Part shown: positions 1 to 13,400 of the stretch, piece by piece
Numbering within the stretch: the stretch's first letter is position 1
How the letters are laid out: each line of letters begins with the position of its first letter
NCBI RefSeq assembly: GCF_900324485.2
Contig: NC_046640.1
Coordinates: forward strand, 19,034,217-19,098,216
Direction: 5' to 3'
From: Mastacembelus armatus
Taxonomy: Eukaryota; Chordata; Actinopteri; Synbranchiformes; Mastacembelidae
DNA: 64,000 nt
Notes under the pieces: generated by a model
Databases searched by the model: none
What the model saw: only the letters and a program-made list of their open reading frames with translations
Told to the model about the DNA's origin: nothing
Program-made: the position numbers and the translations under genes

Positions 1-188
1 CCAGGTATCCTTGGAAACGGTCATCATAAAAATACAAGTGTATTGACAGAGGGTAACCTACTGGTTCAAACCTGCGGTAAAAAAAACAAAAAAAAAAAAC
101 AGAAAAACAAATACATCACATGAAAACAATATAAACTAACAAATACATCTACTACCTCAAAGCATCAGAAACAGAGCAGAGGGTCTAC

Positions 189-3100
189 CTGCAGGCCTCC
201 ATGTTGTTCTGAGCAGTTTCCAGACTCTTTAGGCCCAGGCGAAAGAAAGATGTGTAAGCGGTGAGAGCCACGTCACTAAGAGAGTCAGTGCCATCCAAAT
301 GCTCAAACAGGCTCTCCCAGTATGCTTTGATGGCAACAGTGCCTGGAGCGTACTGGCCATACAGATGAGTGTCCAGGATGTCAATGGCCTCCTGGTTCAC
401 TGTTGACTCAAACTTCCGGGCAAAGAATGTTGGTCGGGTCAATTGCTGTGGATAAGAAAAAGTCATTTGTCTCTAGGACACAGAGCTAAACTGGCTGTAA
501 TTTCCTACTGTAATAAGACAGTAGGAAACTACAAGAAAAAAAACAAAAAAAACCACTTCCTTTAAACTGGGCCAGAACAAATCTACACTGCCCCCATCTG
601 GCTCACTTACCTGAATGCGGATGAGGTCTTGTGGTTTGAAGTCATTGGGTGAGCAGCCACACCAGTCAACAATGTGCTTATATTGGCATTTACAGCCCAG
701 CTTACGATTCCAGTTGGTTACACGCAGGTTATTGTCTACCAGGGTGTCACACATACGACTGTTCCCTAGCACTGTGTGGAAGAAGGACTGGGAAGAAAAT
801 GCAGGCGTAAACAACATTTCTGCTGCACTGTGCAATAAAACAAAGGATGGGTTTTGTGTGAGAATGAAGTTACTGTAAACTGTCAAAGATATGCATAAAC
901 AGTTTTAAATTACAACAGGTCACGCCTCTATAGCTCGCAACAGCAGCAAACAATCCACTGCTCCCTGTCAGCTCTCATTCAGACACACAGGAGATAAACT
1001 CCAGTGAAACCTCTTTTCGTCTGGCATCTCTGCTGCACACTATGCCTGAAAGCTTAAAGTATTACATTATCTCCACTGCTAGGCTCTTCTGACTTGGCAG
1101 GGGAGGACGAGCCTGAGACAGGCTTGTTTATCAAACTGTCTCAACTACGGCAGATAAACAGACCACCTAAGCCTTACTTACCTCAGCAGGGAGTAGAGCG
1201 TAGGAATAGAACTGCTTCAGCCCTTGCACCAGGTCATCTTGGGAGTTGATGACATATTCCACAAAGCGACGGGTGAGCGCAAACCAATCAGAACCACCCG
1301 AGACCTCCAAGCCTTCTGGGATGCTGCGTTCACCGAGACGCCACATGTGGTTGTCGCACTCATGGAAGAGACGGTCAAGACCTTGCTTCTTAATAAACCT
1401 TAAACACAGAATATGATTGAAAATTATGGGTGGAAGATAAAATATGCAGCACTTAAAGAAAATGATAAATTAAACCATTTCCTCTGAGCTGCCACACAGA
1501 TCTTTAGGGTTAACAGATCACTGGTAATGAATTTGTTTCATATTGATTAAGTTTATCACTGTTAAATTTATAAATTCTTGTCAAAAACCTGAACAAATGT
1601 TAAATGTCCATTCCAAATGTTAAATGTCAAGATGTGTCATGTTTTTTCAGCAACATGCCAACCACAGAAATGTTTTTAGCAGATTGTGTATATTAAGGCC
1701 AGTACTCTCACCGAGAATTCTCTCTCCCGTGCGACTTGAGGAAGTTCTTGTCTCTGTGCTGTGACAGGAACGACACCAGTTCATCATTGGTCCTGCAGGA
1801 GGGTGTTTTGGAGAATTGAAGAGAGACCAGGGTTCAGTAAAGAAAGATGAAATGTTTCTAAAAGATTCTCTGGAAATTTAAAACTGGATTGAGAGTGTTG
1901 TTGCCATGAGTAAAATAAGAGATTCTGAACAGGAGAACACAGGTCTGTGTGTGAGCATCCAACCCCTTGAGATGGTTCAGGAGGACTAGCAGCTGCTTTG
2001 ATTGGGACTCAGAGCTGCCCCAGAAATATACACTAAACAGCAAGAACAAAATGTAGTGCCTGCTCTGTCATTCTGCGTCTAAAACATTTATTTAATGCTG
2101 CTGACAGACTACACTTTTAATACGCTATGGCTGCTACTTTATATTGTTGCCTGTAAAATTCCTTGCAGTTCAAAAGGAGAAACAGAGCTCCCTGCAGAAA
2201 CAAACAAGTAAGTCACAAAACTGAAAATGACAATCAAAAATAATCTACACAAACTGTAAATGTTGTGGAAGACTAAAATCTTTAAGGACATACACCATAG
2301 AAAATTCCAGGGAGGTTAATTATTTTGAATAAAATTATAACCCACCTTGATCACAGTAAAGGATAAATGCAGCTAGTGCAAAGATATTGGGTATGTTTGG
2401 GTCTTTGGCGGTTCTACAGTTTATTGTGGAGGTTAACATAATCACTAATGTTGCTGCCCATTGCTGACCAACCTGGTGGGAAAGTCTGTGGCACTGAGAT
2501 TGATGAAAAAATCCCACTTCCAGTCCAGCATAGACAGCAGGTCCTGCATGCTGCGTAGGTAGGCCTTCAGTAGGCTGGCACCACCCCAGATGGTGACCAT
2601 CCGCCAGGGCGTGGCTCGTACATTTGGGAACTGCTGGGCTATCTGCAGGACCTCTCGGTGCATGTAGCCAGACCGCTGGAGGATTTCAAAGCAAAAGTCA
2701 AATGGTTATATGAGTCAATACTGTCTTTCTGCATCACAAATGTGATCTAGTTTTAGCTTTCTAAAAAAGCCCCACTGATCTGCAGCTGCCACTATGCCAA
2801 GACAACCACACAAAGCTGACTCATGTTGAAAGAAAATCAGATCTCAGTAGAACTGCCACATGGTGATTTGTGCTCTGGGTCGTCATCATGACAGAAAGAA
2901 CAAAAACCTAAACTCACTGTGCCTTGTAGTAAGATGACTGAATTTCTTTCTTCAAAGGATTATAGGTAACAACAAGACAAAACAGATGAAGTGAGATTAG
3001 AAGACAGGCAGGAGAAAACCACAGAGCAGGGATTAAACATTAGGATGGAGTAGAACATGAAATGGAAGAAGTCCAGCCCCAAACAGCTGTTGAGCCTTAT

Positions 3101-6100
3101 GCTTATGAGATATTAAAAGTGGTGAGAGATATACTTAGGAGTGAGGATGTGTTCCCACAGGCGGCAGTATGGAGAACGCCAAAATCTTGTTTTTACTTTC
3201 AATTGGAGCTAAATTATATTAATTACCATCTAATTAACAACAGCCTGTTTCCAAATAAACACAGCTAATAAAGGTCCTGAAGCGATTAATGGGCTGTTTA
3301 AGAGAAAACGACACTTGGAAAGTAATTGTTCAGGGACATGAAGTCCAATTGTGCTTAGTGAAGCACAAACAGTGTACTACTGACTCTGTCCTGTACTAAA
3401 TAAAGAGCAGACATTTAGTTCAAGGACTACAGATTTGGCAAGAATCTCTGGTATTCTGGCTGTGTTCATGAAGGAAAAGAGGCAACAGAATGACAATCCT
3501 GAATTCACAGTCCTTGCTTGTAGTGAAAAAAAAAAAAGAGGTTTGGGAGGTGGAGTGAGGAGCTGGTAGATGGATTCCAGGACAGCTTGACCTGGTTTAC
3601 AGTCTCATCTCTCAAATAGGCTTTGCATCAGAGATGGATGAAGTTAGGTTAGCAAAGTGTCTGAGATTGTGTGTGTACTGTGGCTGTCCCACTGACTTCC
3701 TATTCATCACTGCCTCCAGCGTGCTTCTACCTTCCCTTGGCAGCAGAATAAAGCACCTCCCCAGGACTCGACAACCTTTCCAGCTACACAGTTGCACTGA
3801 CTATAGGCAGCTGTACCTCTGCTGTGCTCAACACACCTGAGGTCTCTGCCTCAGTATCTCCAGCCATACATTTGTCTTTTGCCTTCCAGCTACATATGAT
3901 AGCAGGCTTTTCCTCCACTAAATCCAGCCCTGAAAAATAAGCACACTTTACTCTATCCAGGCTAATCCCCTTTACTGCACTGTGAGACCTGTGGGATAAA
4001 TTTAATCTTCACAATACAAGAAGACCTAACCAGTAAAAGCATTTATGAACTCAGTGTTACCAAGCAGGGAGTCAAATACAGTGTTTAGTGTATGGCAGTA
4101 AAGGCACTGGGATTACCTTGTCCACATGGATGTAGTAATAGTGGTCACGATGGTATATGGCTTTGATGAGGCGCTTAAGCTGCCGTACAGCACGGCCATG
4201 AACCATCAAAACAAAAGCCACCCTGACAGGATTCTCCACTTTGGACAGTCTGTGGTCTAGCTCACCAACAGCCTGGACTGGATTTGATATACCTGGCCAA
4301 CAAGAACAGAGATAAAAGATTCAGTCAAGTCTGGAAAGTTTAAAAAAAAACAAAAACAAAACAAAAAAAAAAAAACAGTGTAGGCCTGAAGCCTGGGTAT
4401 TGAAAAACCTAATCATCAAAAATAATTTTACATGATTAGCAAAGTTGTTAAAATTTTGTATTTGTTTCCAATTATTTCTCTCTAACAAACTTCCCACACA
4501 CACACGCTGCCAACTGCATTTACTGCAAAGATCATCCAAGCCAGAACAAAGATTTTCAGCATGTTTTTCATAAAAACTGCTCAAAATACTTTTCACATGA
4601 CACTTGTATACAGATTTATACACGACCTATTTGATTAATCAACTCTGCAGATCTTTAATATTTAGACTGATGCTCACAAAGCTAAAGTGTGTAGACTGCC
4701 TGCAACTTTAACACTCAATCTGTGCAAACTTGAAAGGTTCCCACCGAGCTGGGGGCAGAACTGAGGAAGTGCATCTGGCATGAGCTGCCCTGCCTGATGC
4801 TGACACACTATGTTGGTGATCTCCTGCTGGCACTGCTGGGACCTGGCACGATGGAGGGCAGACAGGGCGTCCTTGCCTATGATATCGCATTTAGGCACAA
4901 AGTCACTGTTGAGGCCTTGGTGTGCCCCGTCCACGCTGCCCGGCTCCCCTGGTATGGCAGTGGCAGGCAACTTAACCACCCCGTCGATGCCAGCACGGGT
5001 ATCACTGAAGTTACGACTACTGGACAGGTCATGTGGGCCTACAACATCCAGTCCAGTCCTCGTTTTGCCCCGCTCCTGGGGACTTTTCAGCCTGATATTG
5101 GGCTTTCCTCCTTTACGGCTGTTCCCTCCACTCCATCTGCCCCTGTTTCTCCCTGACAAAGTCGTGTGAATATCCCCCAGTGTGGTGTCTCTCTTGGGAT
5201 TTTGGCTGTTGTGGTCAGGCAGCTTAGAGCGTCGTGTTTTTCTCTGAGGAGCGAGAGCAGAGAAGAAGAAAGAAAGAGAGAGATGGAGAGAGAGAGTGAC
5301 ATACAATAAAAAAACATTTTAAATCCAAATCTGTTGCCAGTCATTTTATACGAACATCTTAAACAAACACAACTGAGAAGAGACGTTGAGTCACGTTACA
5401 AAAACGCTATACAGTAAACAAAGACTTCCACTAAGACAACAGCAGAAAGAGCCCCAGAGGGGAGAATGTGTTTACTTGGGTTTGTTTTTCATTTCTCTGG
5501 TCCCGGTTATTTTTAGGTGAGCATTTGCCTTTTTGTGGAGCTAATCTGCAAAAAGCACAGTTCTGGATAGTCTCACACACCCAAAGACACATAAGGAGCC
5601 CAGTCTCACACTGCAGAAATCTCAACAAACCTGTCTGCACCCTCTGATAAAAACTGCATGAAAAACCATATGTTTACATTGTGTATATGCATGGCTGTGT
5701 ATAAACATAGAATACATAAATACAGAAACCTGTTATATCTGCTGAAGTAATCAATTTTTTAAAAGGTTTGTACTGCAGCAATTTTTGGTTGTCAGGACAT
5801 TACATAATGGAAAATTCAACTCCAAGTGATGTGATGAACTGTGTGTTTCCCCAGCAGAAAAATGATATAAGGTAAGAACAATTGAAACCAGGTATCAGCC
5901 TAAATATTGTGCTCTCATTTAAAGTGTTCAAAATTGTTTACTGTTGGTGTTTTTCTAAGATTGTGTTTCAGTTTCCCAGCTGCACTGTTTGGTTTCAGAG
6001 TGTGTGGAGAGAATCAGACTTACTGCAGCACAAATCACACCTCCAAAAATGGAACGCAGACTTTGAAAAAAAAAAAAAACAGGACTTAAGCCATTTCTAA

Positions 6101-8942
6101 ATCTTCTAGCCAAACAGCATCATAGCTTTGGCACACTAGATTAGTGGATTGCACAAAAGGCCCTTCAAAATATGCACTTGGAGAAGCGGAAGGAGAACAG
6201 TGAGTGGGCTGAGAGCTTTCTGCCTCTGTCAGATGATGTGGCAGAACGCGGGCTCACTTGCCTCATGCTGACAACCCAGAGACGATGGGAAGAGAAAGGG
6301 GGGGGGGGCAGCTGGAGCTGTGTGCGAGGACAAGGGGCCAGATAACAGACTGCCAATAAACCAGATGCCAACCAGTACAGCACAGTCAGCTATTGACTGC
6401 CAACTGCACTCTCAAATCAATTACACTAACAGGTATTGTGAAGCCCAGCTACATACCAGTCATTACAGTACAAGCCTCTTTTACATGCTTTACATAGACT
6501 TAAGCAACCTGGCTACTGTTAACTTACTGTAGTGTTTTCCCCATGTCCCAGTGTCTCTTCTATTCTGCATCTGGTGTCAGTTTTGATTCAGAAACATATT
6601 ACAGCATTAAAACAGTTCATTTTTGGTAGCTGATTAGGATTCTAAGCTGTTATACTCAACATTAAAGTTCTGTCAAGTTTCTGGTTGTTTAATACATTCC
6701 TTTCCAACAGTACACTTTCTTTTTATGGTGGCCCATATCTGTAAAAATAATATAAACACTAGTGGAAAGAACATGTCACTTAAGCTGCCTGTCAGCTAAC
6801 ACTAAAGAAGGAACTACTTTCTTTGAGGCTGCTTTACGAAACATTCTCACACAGAAGACAAGCATGCAGCACGGGCTAACATTTCAATTTTCCTTATCAC
6901 TCGTCTTCACAGCTTTTAATTAACACCATCACGTCAAAAATGCATTGATTCAAAGGCAAGCTAGGCAGCCACTTTACGTTCCAATTAAAGTCGAGTGAAA
7001 CCATATCAGTGTCGCCATCTGCTGAAGTAGGAAACAGCAGTGGGCACTCAGCTCTGGAGGAGAGCACTGGCAAGCAGAGGGTGATACGAGGATGACAGAC
7101 TGCTTCTTCTGTCCCTACAGCTCCTTCCCTCGTTTCTAAAAGGGCTTTAATATGATGCATGTGGCTAGGTTCATACATGCACAGCAAGCCACTGATTAGG
7201 GTAGAGGTGAGCAGTAGAGCATGGAGGAATCCAGCCTCTCGTTCATGTTACCTATATTGGTGAGTCTCCCTGACTGAACACGTATTGTTCAGAGGTGAAG
7301 TGATAATTAATGTGTGTTCTAAGGTCTGAAATTTCATTCTGCTTCTGAGTCACCAAACATTCAAAGAAGCTGTGCACTGACATTTTCAGAAATGCCTGCT
7401 AACACAGCTGTTGTAAGCTGTCGTGCCCTGAGAATCAGATTCACATTTTACAAGCCACAGCGAACGAACGGAACCTGTTTCAACTTTAAAGTGATAAAAA
7501 CAAAAAAAAAATCAGTGGTACTGTATGTCCTTCCCACTGCAACCAGTCTGTGTTTGCCTGTGGCACTTCACAGCAAACATAGTTCTGTTAAGATTACCAT
7601 CCTTGGTGAACTACAATTAACCACAAAGCCCTGCAGACATTTCTCTGTATCTCTGCTGAAGCATGTTTAAGCCTGAATGCACCTGATGATGCGGCAGAGA
7701 GCCTGCAGGCTCACAGAGCAAACAGGTGAAGTCAAACTGAACATTTCTGCAATATGATGAAGCAAATGTTGCATAATTTCCTATGTTGTCACAAAGGAAC
7801 TGGATTACCTAAGTAGTCGTGTAACAGCTCATGGTTTGATCTTAATCATTTATTTGGTTGGCACAGACAGGACACTGATTTCTTACCTGAGGAAACCTCC
7901 CCCACTAAAGCAACTGTGACCTGCACCAGAGCCTTCAAACACAGATCTGTAATCTATCGCTGGGAGGAATATTATACACAGTCCATGCTTGTCACATCAT
8001 GACAGGGAGACAGCACAGTTCCCACCTCAGGTTTCAGCCTGCATTCTTGTGGCTCTATCAGTATCAGTGCACCTCAAGAAATGACTTCTCTACATGCAGT
8101 CCTCTACAGGTCACGTCTGTTACCAGCTCACCTTGCCTTACTAAGACGAAACATGCACTGCCTCAAGGTACGGTTCTCCAGGTGTGCAAAGGGAGACGAA
8201 GAGATAAGATTGCCACAGAGGCCTGGGCTCATGTGAAATAAACGGTTAGTTTATAATAAGTGGTAAGTAATGGAGCCAACTTCAGCCTTCATCCTCCTTG
8301 GGGCTTTGCCATTCAAATAAATAAGAGGAAGAGAAGAAATAATGCACAACAGACAGATGGGACAGTCCAGGTCCCTGAACAGTTTGTTTCAATGAATCAT
8401 AACAGGGTGTTTTCACATGTTCACACAAAGTTACATCACTTCTCCTTCAGCTGGGCAGTAAAGGTTTCAATAAGCCCAGAGTTTATTAGATTACCTGACA
8501 ACAAACAGCCAGTGTGGAGACAACGACTGCTTCTTAAACAAGTTACCAGGCACATAATCAGCCCGGTCAGTGCCTGTACTTTCAGCTCTTTGTGTCTGCT
8601 ACTGGGCCCGCTATCCACCAGGACAGGACGCGGCTGGTCCGGCTCTGTTGAAATGTTTCTGATCCTTTAACTGCTAACTTAGCTAACAGGAGCTAGCGCT
8701 GCTGTATCACAACACACGCTGAGCTAAGCTACGTGCTAACGGCTAGCTCACAATTAAACCTTGCCGAATAACTCTCATTTTAGGGATAAAACACATCGAG
8801 CGGTTCTTACCTCGGCCTCACCCTCTTCCAGACTTCTCAGACTCCATACCACAAGCCCTTGGATGAGGAGGATCGCTAACGCGGCAGCAATCGCTAGTTT
8901 ATATCGTCGGAGGAGCTTCTGCACTCGAGCGCTGGCCACCAT
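189..8942 (-). CDS. xylt2: Xylosyltransferase 2, partial (eight 5' coding exons)
   Basis: This is the Golgi type II enzyme that transfers xylose from UDP-xylose to serine of proteoglycan core proteins, the first step of heparan and chondroitin sulfate chains (glycosyltransferase family 14). Exons on the minus strand: 8811-8942, 4745-5243, 4117-4292, 2473-2675, 1712-1792, 1182-1398, 611-787, 189-445; phases agree throughout. They give about 580 residues, roughly two thirds of the human protein; the rest, including the C-terminal domain, lies left of the window. The N terminus [19 protein letters not shown] is a short basic tail and signal anchor nearly identical to human XYLT2. Later landmarks are [27 protein letters not shown] and [19 protein letters not shown]. 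An in-frame ATG at 9056 would add 38 residues, but 8942 matches the family start. Intron 1 (5244-8810) shows nothing but simple sequence, including a G10 run near 6300. Confidence 0.96.
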
Positions 8943-10449
8943 TTTTCCGACTCCGTTTGACGGGGAGCGCGTGCACGGCGCATTCTGAGCTGCGCGCGCA
9001 CGCGCGTCGGTCGCGATCCTCAGGTTGGATAAAGACAGTCTGCAAAAACTAAACACACCGCAGATGTTTTAGTGTTGTGTTTGCTAAAATGCTTAATGTT
9101 CTCTGATGTGTGTTTCTGTCGGTGCTGTTGCACCTTTCCATTGCTTTAGTTTGATCAGCCAACCTGAGCAAATTCCCAGCTCTATCATTTATTTATTATA
9201 AATATAGCATGTACTATAGTGTTTTAATCCCTAGTTCCTTTTAAACAGGCATGTCAGTATTTGTGACGTTAATGTTTGGATAGTCTATATCCTTTGCACT
9301 TTTGAATGTCATATGTCCATTCAGAAATCTGCTGATTTGTTGTGTTTAAAATAACCACAGAGAGTAAATAAATAAAAATAACACTAAAACTGGGTCAAAC
9401 AAATCCACTGGTGCTGGTTAACCTAGTATTGCTTCAGTGCTACACTGACCCACAGGTTAAAATTAGCGTGTGTTGCAGGAGTAGCCTACTGGAAGCCTCA
9501 TGCATTTACCCTGATGGTTCCCAGAAAAGTACATAAAATAATAATTTAGATTTTTTTCTGGTCAAATGCTGAACACTTTCTTCTGTTTTTATTTATTTAT
9601 TTTCATTCACACAAAAAGTCCAGCATTTCCTATGTTTATGTCATCTGTGTGAAAGACACGAGTTTTCCAATGAGGCATTCAAATTTGCATTCACTGGTGA
9701 TTTAGGATTTTAAATTTAAAGCCGAGACAGACTTACAAGTTAACGACTTGTGCAAAAAGTAATAAATATCTCAATTATGCAAAAGCACTAAAGTGTGTTC
9801 CCCTTAATTTCCACTCAGATTGACCCTTTAGAGGCAGAAAAGGAGGGCAAGTTTTTTATAGGTCCCATCCATGAATCCTAATTTCTGCTCTTTGTATTGA
9901 AATCATCTCGGGACGGGACCCACAGTCTCCAGGGCAACGGGACTCCACCTCAGGCATCTCGTGTGTTAACCTACTGGTCTGGATGCCATAAATTAGACTG
10001 TTTAACTAATCTGTCTCTGTAGCCTACAGTCAAGAATATCGTCTAGATTTTGGAGTTACGCAAGTCAAACTTGTTGCATGGATATTTTTGGAGCCTTTTC
10101 TATGACAGAAATCTCTTCTGTGCATAGGGGTTTAGTTTTCCTGAGAAAACCAATTTATAAAATCCATGTTAATTAGCCTAAGTAATAAGTCTGCTGGCCG
10201 TGTGGAGTCTGCTGCTCCCTGCCAGTGCCAATCCATAAACCAAAGCCTGCTGCCGTCCAGCTCAGCGCCAGCGACGTCACGCGGTTTGGAGAGCGCGACA
10301 GTGCGCCTTCACGGGCTCATAAACGCGGTGGCATGTTTACCGAGTGGAGAGAGTTTGAGCTCCCACAGCGCATGTGGACTGTCACCCTGAACAGACAACG
10401 AAGAGGAGCAACAGAGACGGTCTCCGACTTGTTTTTCCTGACATAGAAA
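8943..10449. promoter_or_regulatory. Intergenic spacer between the head-to-head xylt2 and PY-motif membrane gene
   Basis: The two genes start 1.5 kb apart and point away from each other. The xylt2 side (about 8930-9010) is CpG-rich (gcgcgcgcacgcgcgtcggt), as is the opposite side (about 10260-10400), which fits two separate CpG promoters. The AT-rich middle shows no coding potential that I recognise. Confidence 0.5.
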
Positions 10450-13400
10450 ATGAAAGCCTTTGTGCTGAGGGTGATGAGTTCAGGGGGATTTCTGACGGGC
10501 GCATTAACAGATTACACTGAAGAAATGTCCACAACTGCAGCTCCAACCATTCTCCCCTCGCAAATGACGTCGGATCAACTCACAGTGGTTGCTGCATCCT
10601 GTAAGTACATCCTGGAAACTCTCATAAATATTAAAAAACAGAAGAATCTGCTCGATGCCATGTCATAATCATATTATCTAACAAACGTGAGGACGTGAAA
10701 CGTGTTTGGACAGTGATTATTACTTGTCTGCTCCAACTAAATATTATAGTAGATCATTTTCTTATTCATATTCTATATGTGGAGTGAAGGTAGCAGCTGA
10801 TTTGATTCCTACATATAACTTAAAGGTCTAAACTTCAGTTACAATAAATAAGAGAATGAACTTGTTCTTGATGGACCTGGATCTAAGGAGAAAAATTACA
10901 CCTTCATGTGTTCAGACTAAAACAGACTGTCAATCAAAACAGCTTAGTTTGGTCACTTTCATTCAATAAAACTTCACTAAAGATAAAGTTCCTTTGCAAG
11001 TTGTTTACCCAGGAAACTGTGCTTACATTTCTTTCTCTCCTGCTTTCAAACAGTTTCTTCTCTGGTGTTCTTTGTGGTTATCGTGGTGCTGCTGTCCATT
11101 ATCTACCGCAGGGATCCTCATTGCTGCAAACTCCGCTCCTATCAGGGGCCACACACGGATATGGTAAGAAAAAAGGCAAAAGTGCTGTGTTTTCTTTTTT
11201 AGAATCACCTGCATATTTAGTTTTCAGATCACACTGACAATAGAGGACCTGGGCTCATGTGCACACAATGTGGCACCATTAAGAAGTGTCAGGTTCAATT
11301 TGCATGGCTGTGAGAAAAGGACTGAAATAAACCTGATATGATCATTGTCAGGCAATGCATTAGCTTCAGTTAAATTAGCTACGCTGCAGAAATATCCGAG
11401 TGACACTGTAACACTAATGGAATTTGACAGAATTATCTCTTACCACACACACTGACATTAGTGTAATTAAAGCACTACAAATCAAATTTTATTGCTAAAA
11501 TTGGCATAGCAGGTGAAGCAAAACAATATGATCTTAGGATTTAAGATAGCGCACCACATTTTAAATAATTATTACTGACACCAAGAGCAAATATACCTAC
11601 TAAAGATAGCTGCTCGTATATCCTTAACACTGCAGGGGATGGTGACCGAGGGGTGAGAGGAAACATAAACCCTCCACAGATGTGACTTTTCATTGGCTAC
11701 CCACTCTCTCTGTTTCCTCTTCCTGACTTGTTGGTCACCTCTTTAAGTCCCAGGGGTGAAGACGGAGTGTTATCTTTGGATTGCAGATAGGTAACTCATA
11801 CCGTCTTCAACAGACAGGAAGCTCTGTTCAGCTGTGAATGGAGACAAGCTTGTCCCATTTAAGGGACTAACAGAGCGTTTCACTGGTACAAACTGGTCAT
11901 GCTGACCTTTAGTTACAGCTGTATCCTTACATGGTGTGGGTGATAAGATGACACCAGCTCATTTAACTGTCAGGTCAATACAGTCAACTACACATGACAG
12001 ACTGTAAACAGAGTGTAGAGTACAGGAGTCTGCACCAATAATGTAGTTTCAGGACTTATTTATAGTTCTTATGGGATGTTGATTATAATTAAGAGTTCAC
12101 CCTTGCATTTATTTTGCTGTGCCATGAGAGAGAAAAGGCCTATGTTGCAGGACAGAAAGTGAAGTCTGGTGAAGGGGAACACACACAACACTATTTCATT
12201 GTGTTCCAATGGGACGTTTCATGTCTTCAACTTCATAGCCACATACCTTTCCCTGCTTCAGTTTGCACCATGAATAGTGGACAGATCCCACTGTGGGTGT
12301 TGGGGACACAAGGGGGACAATGGATCTCCTTTAGGTTCTGGTGGTGAAAAAGGCACACTGCCGCTGGGGTCCTCCCCCGACTTCAACACTGATTTTACAC
12401 GGTTGTGCTTTTTCACACTGGCTGAATCACTAGCAGGAGACAAAAGAACAGCTCTCCCTTTTTCTCTTTCTTGAGAGTTTTTTGCTTCTTAAAAGTGAGG
12501 GAACGTGACCTTTGACATCACCTTTTCGCTGTCGTCTCTGAAATGTTGTGAGGGTTATGGCAGAGGTCGTTAGACTGCGTCACTCTACATGTGAGTGATG
12601 TCATTGTTTCGGCCAATCCAGCAAAGTGATAAATCTGATCATTTAATACCACTCAGTGTTACTGCATGTTGAAGTGCCACTTTTATTGACTCTGAGTCGG
12701 AAGAAATCTCTTTAGTATTAGCAACAAATGTTGTCCTAGCATCTCTTATCCTCATGCTGGATTTAAATATCAGTCAGGCAACAAATTGACTTTGTTGTAA
12801 TGCCGGCCCAAATGACATACAAGGCCATAATGTGTATTGGAGTGTGCTCGTTAAGAGGTACCTGCTGCGGTTACAAGGGGAGCAAAGAGACGCTGAAAAG
12901 ACCACACGGCGTGGTTTGTTGCCTAGGGACCCACAGGACACAGTAGGACATTGCATTGTTCTTCACACAAAGGAGACTCATTTAGACTCAAGGCAATTAC
13001 CTAGTTTTCTTGGCAGCCTTTTTTCAGAATTCCTGCACCTCATACAGTGAGACACTGACAGGTCTTGTTTTAGAGGGGTGGGACTGGGAGGAGGCACAGA
13101 AATCAGAGGGTTGTCGTCTTATTGATTAGATAATTTATGATATTGCTAAAGCAGTCAGTGTCCACAGTGATTAAACAAGGCATGAAAATTGGTTAATTGA
13201 GCTGAAATTAGTGGATTTCTGACTAATTGCAGACAGAACACCAGGCACACATCATTTTGTTAAAATAGAAATTGATAAATGCAGCTTAATTAAGATTCAG
13301 CTCTGACAATTTTGTTACAGTTACAACTGCTTGTTTTACAGGATGCGCCTCCTCAGTACTACAGCAGCAGACAGACACTGGTGGGATCTCCTTGTCTAGT

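Noticed and set aside
4797-5169. Two overlapping plus-strand open frames of 119 codons
   Set aside because: They lie antisense to xylt2 exon 2, whose protein matches the family; the frames are shadows of GC-rich coding sequence.
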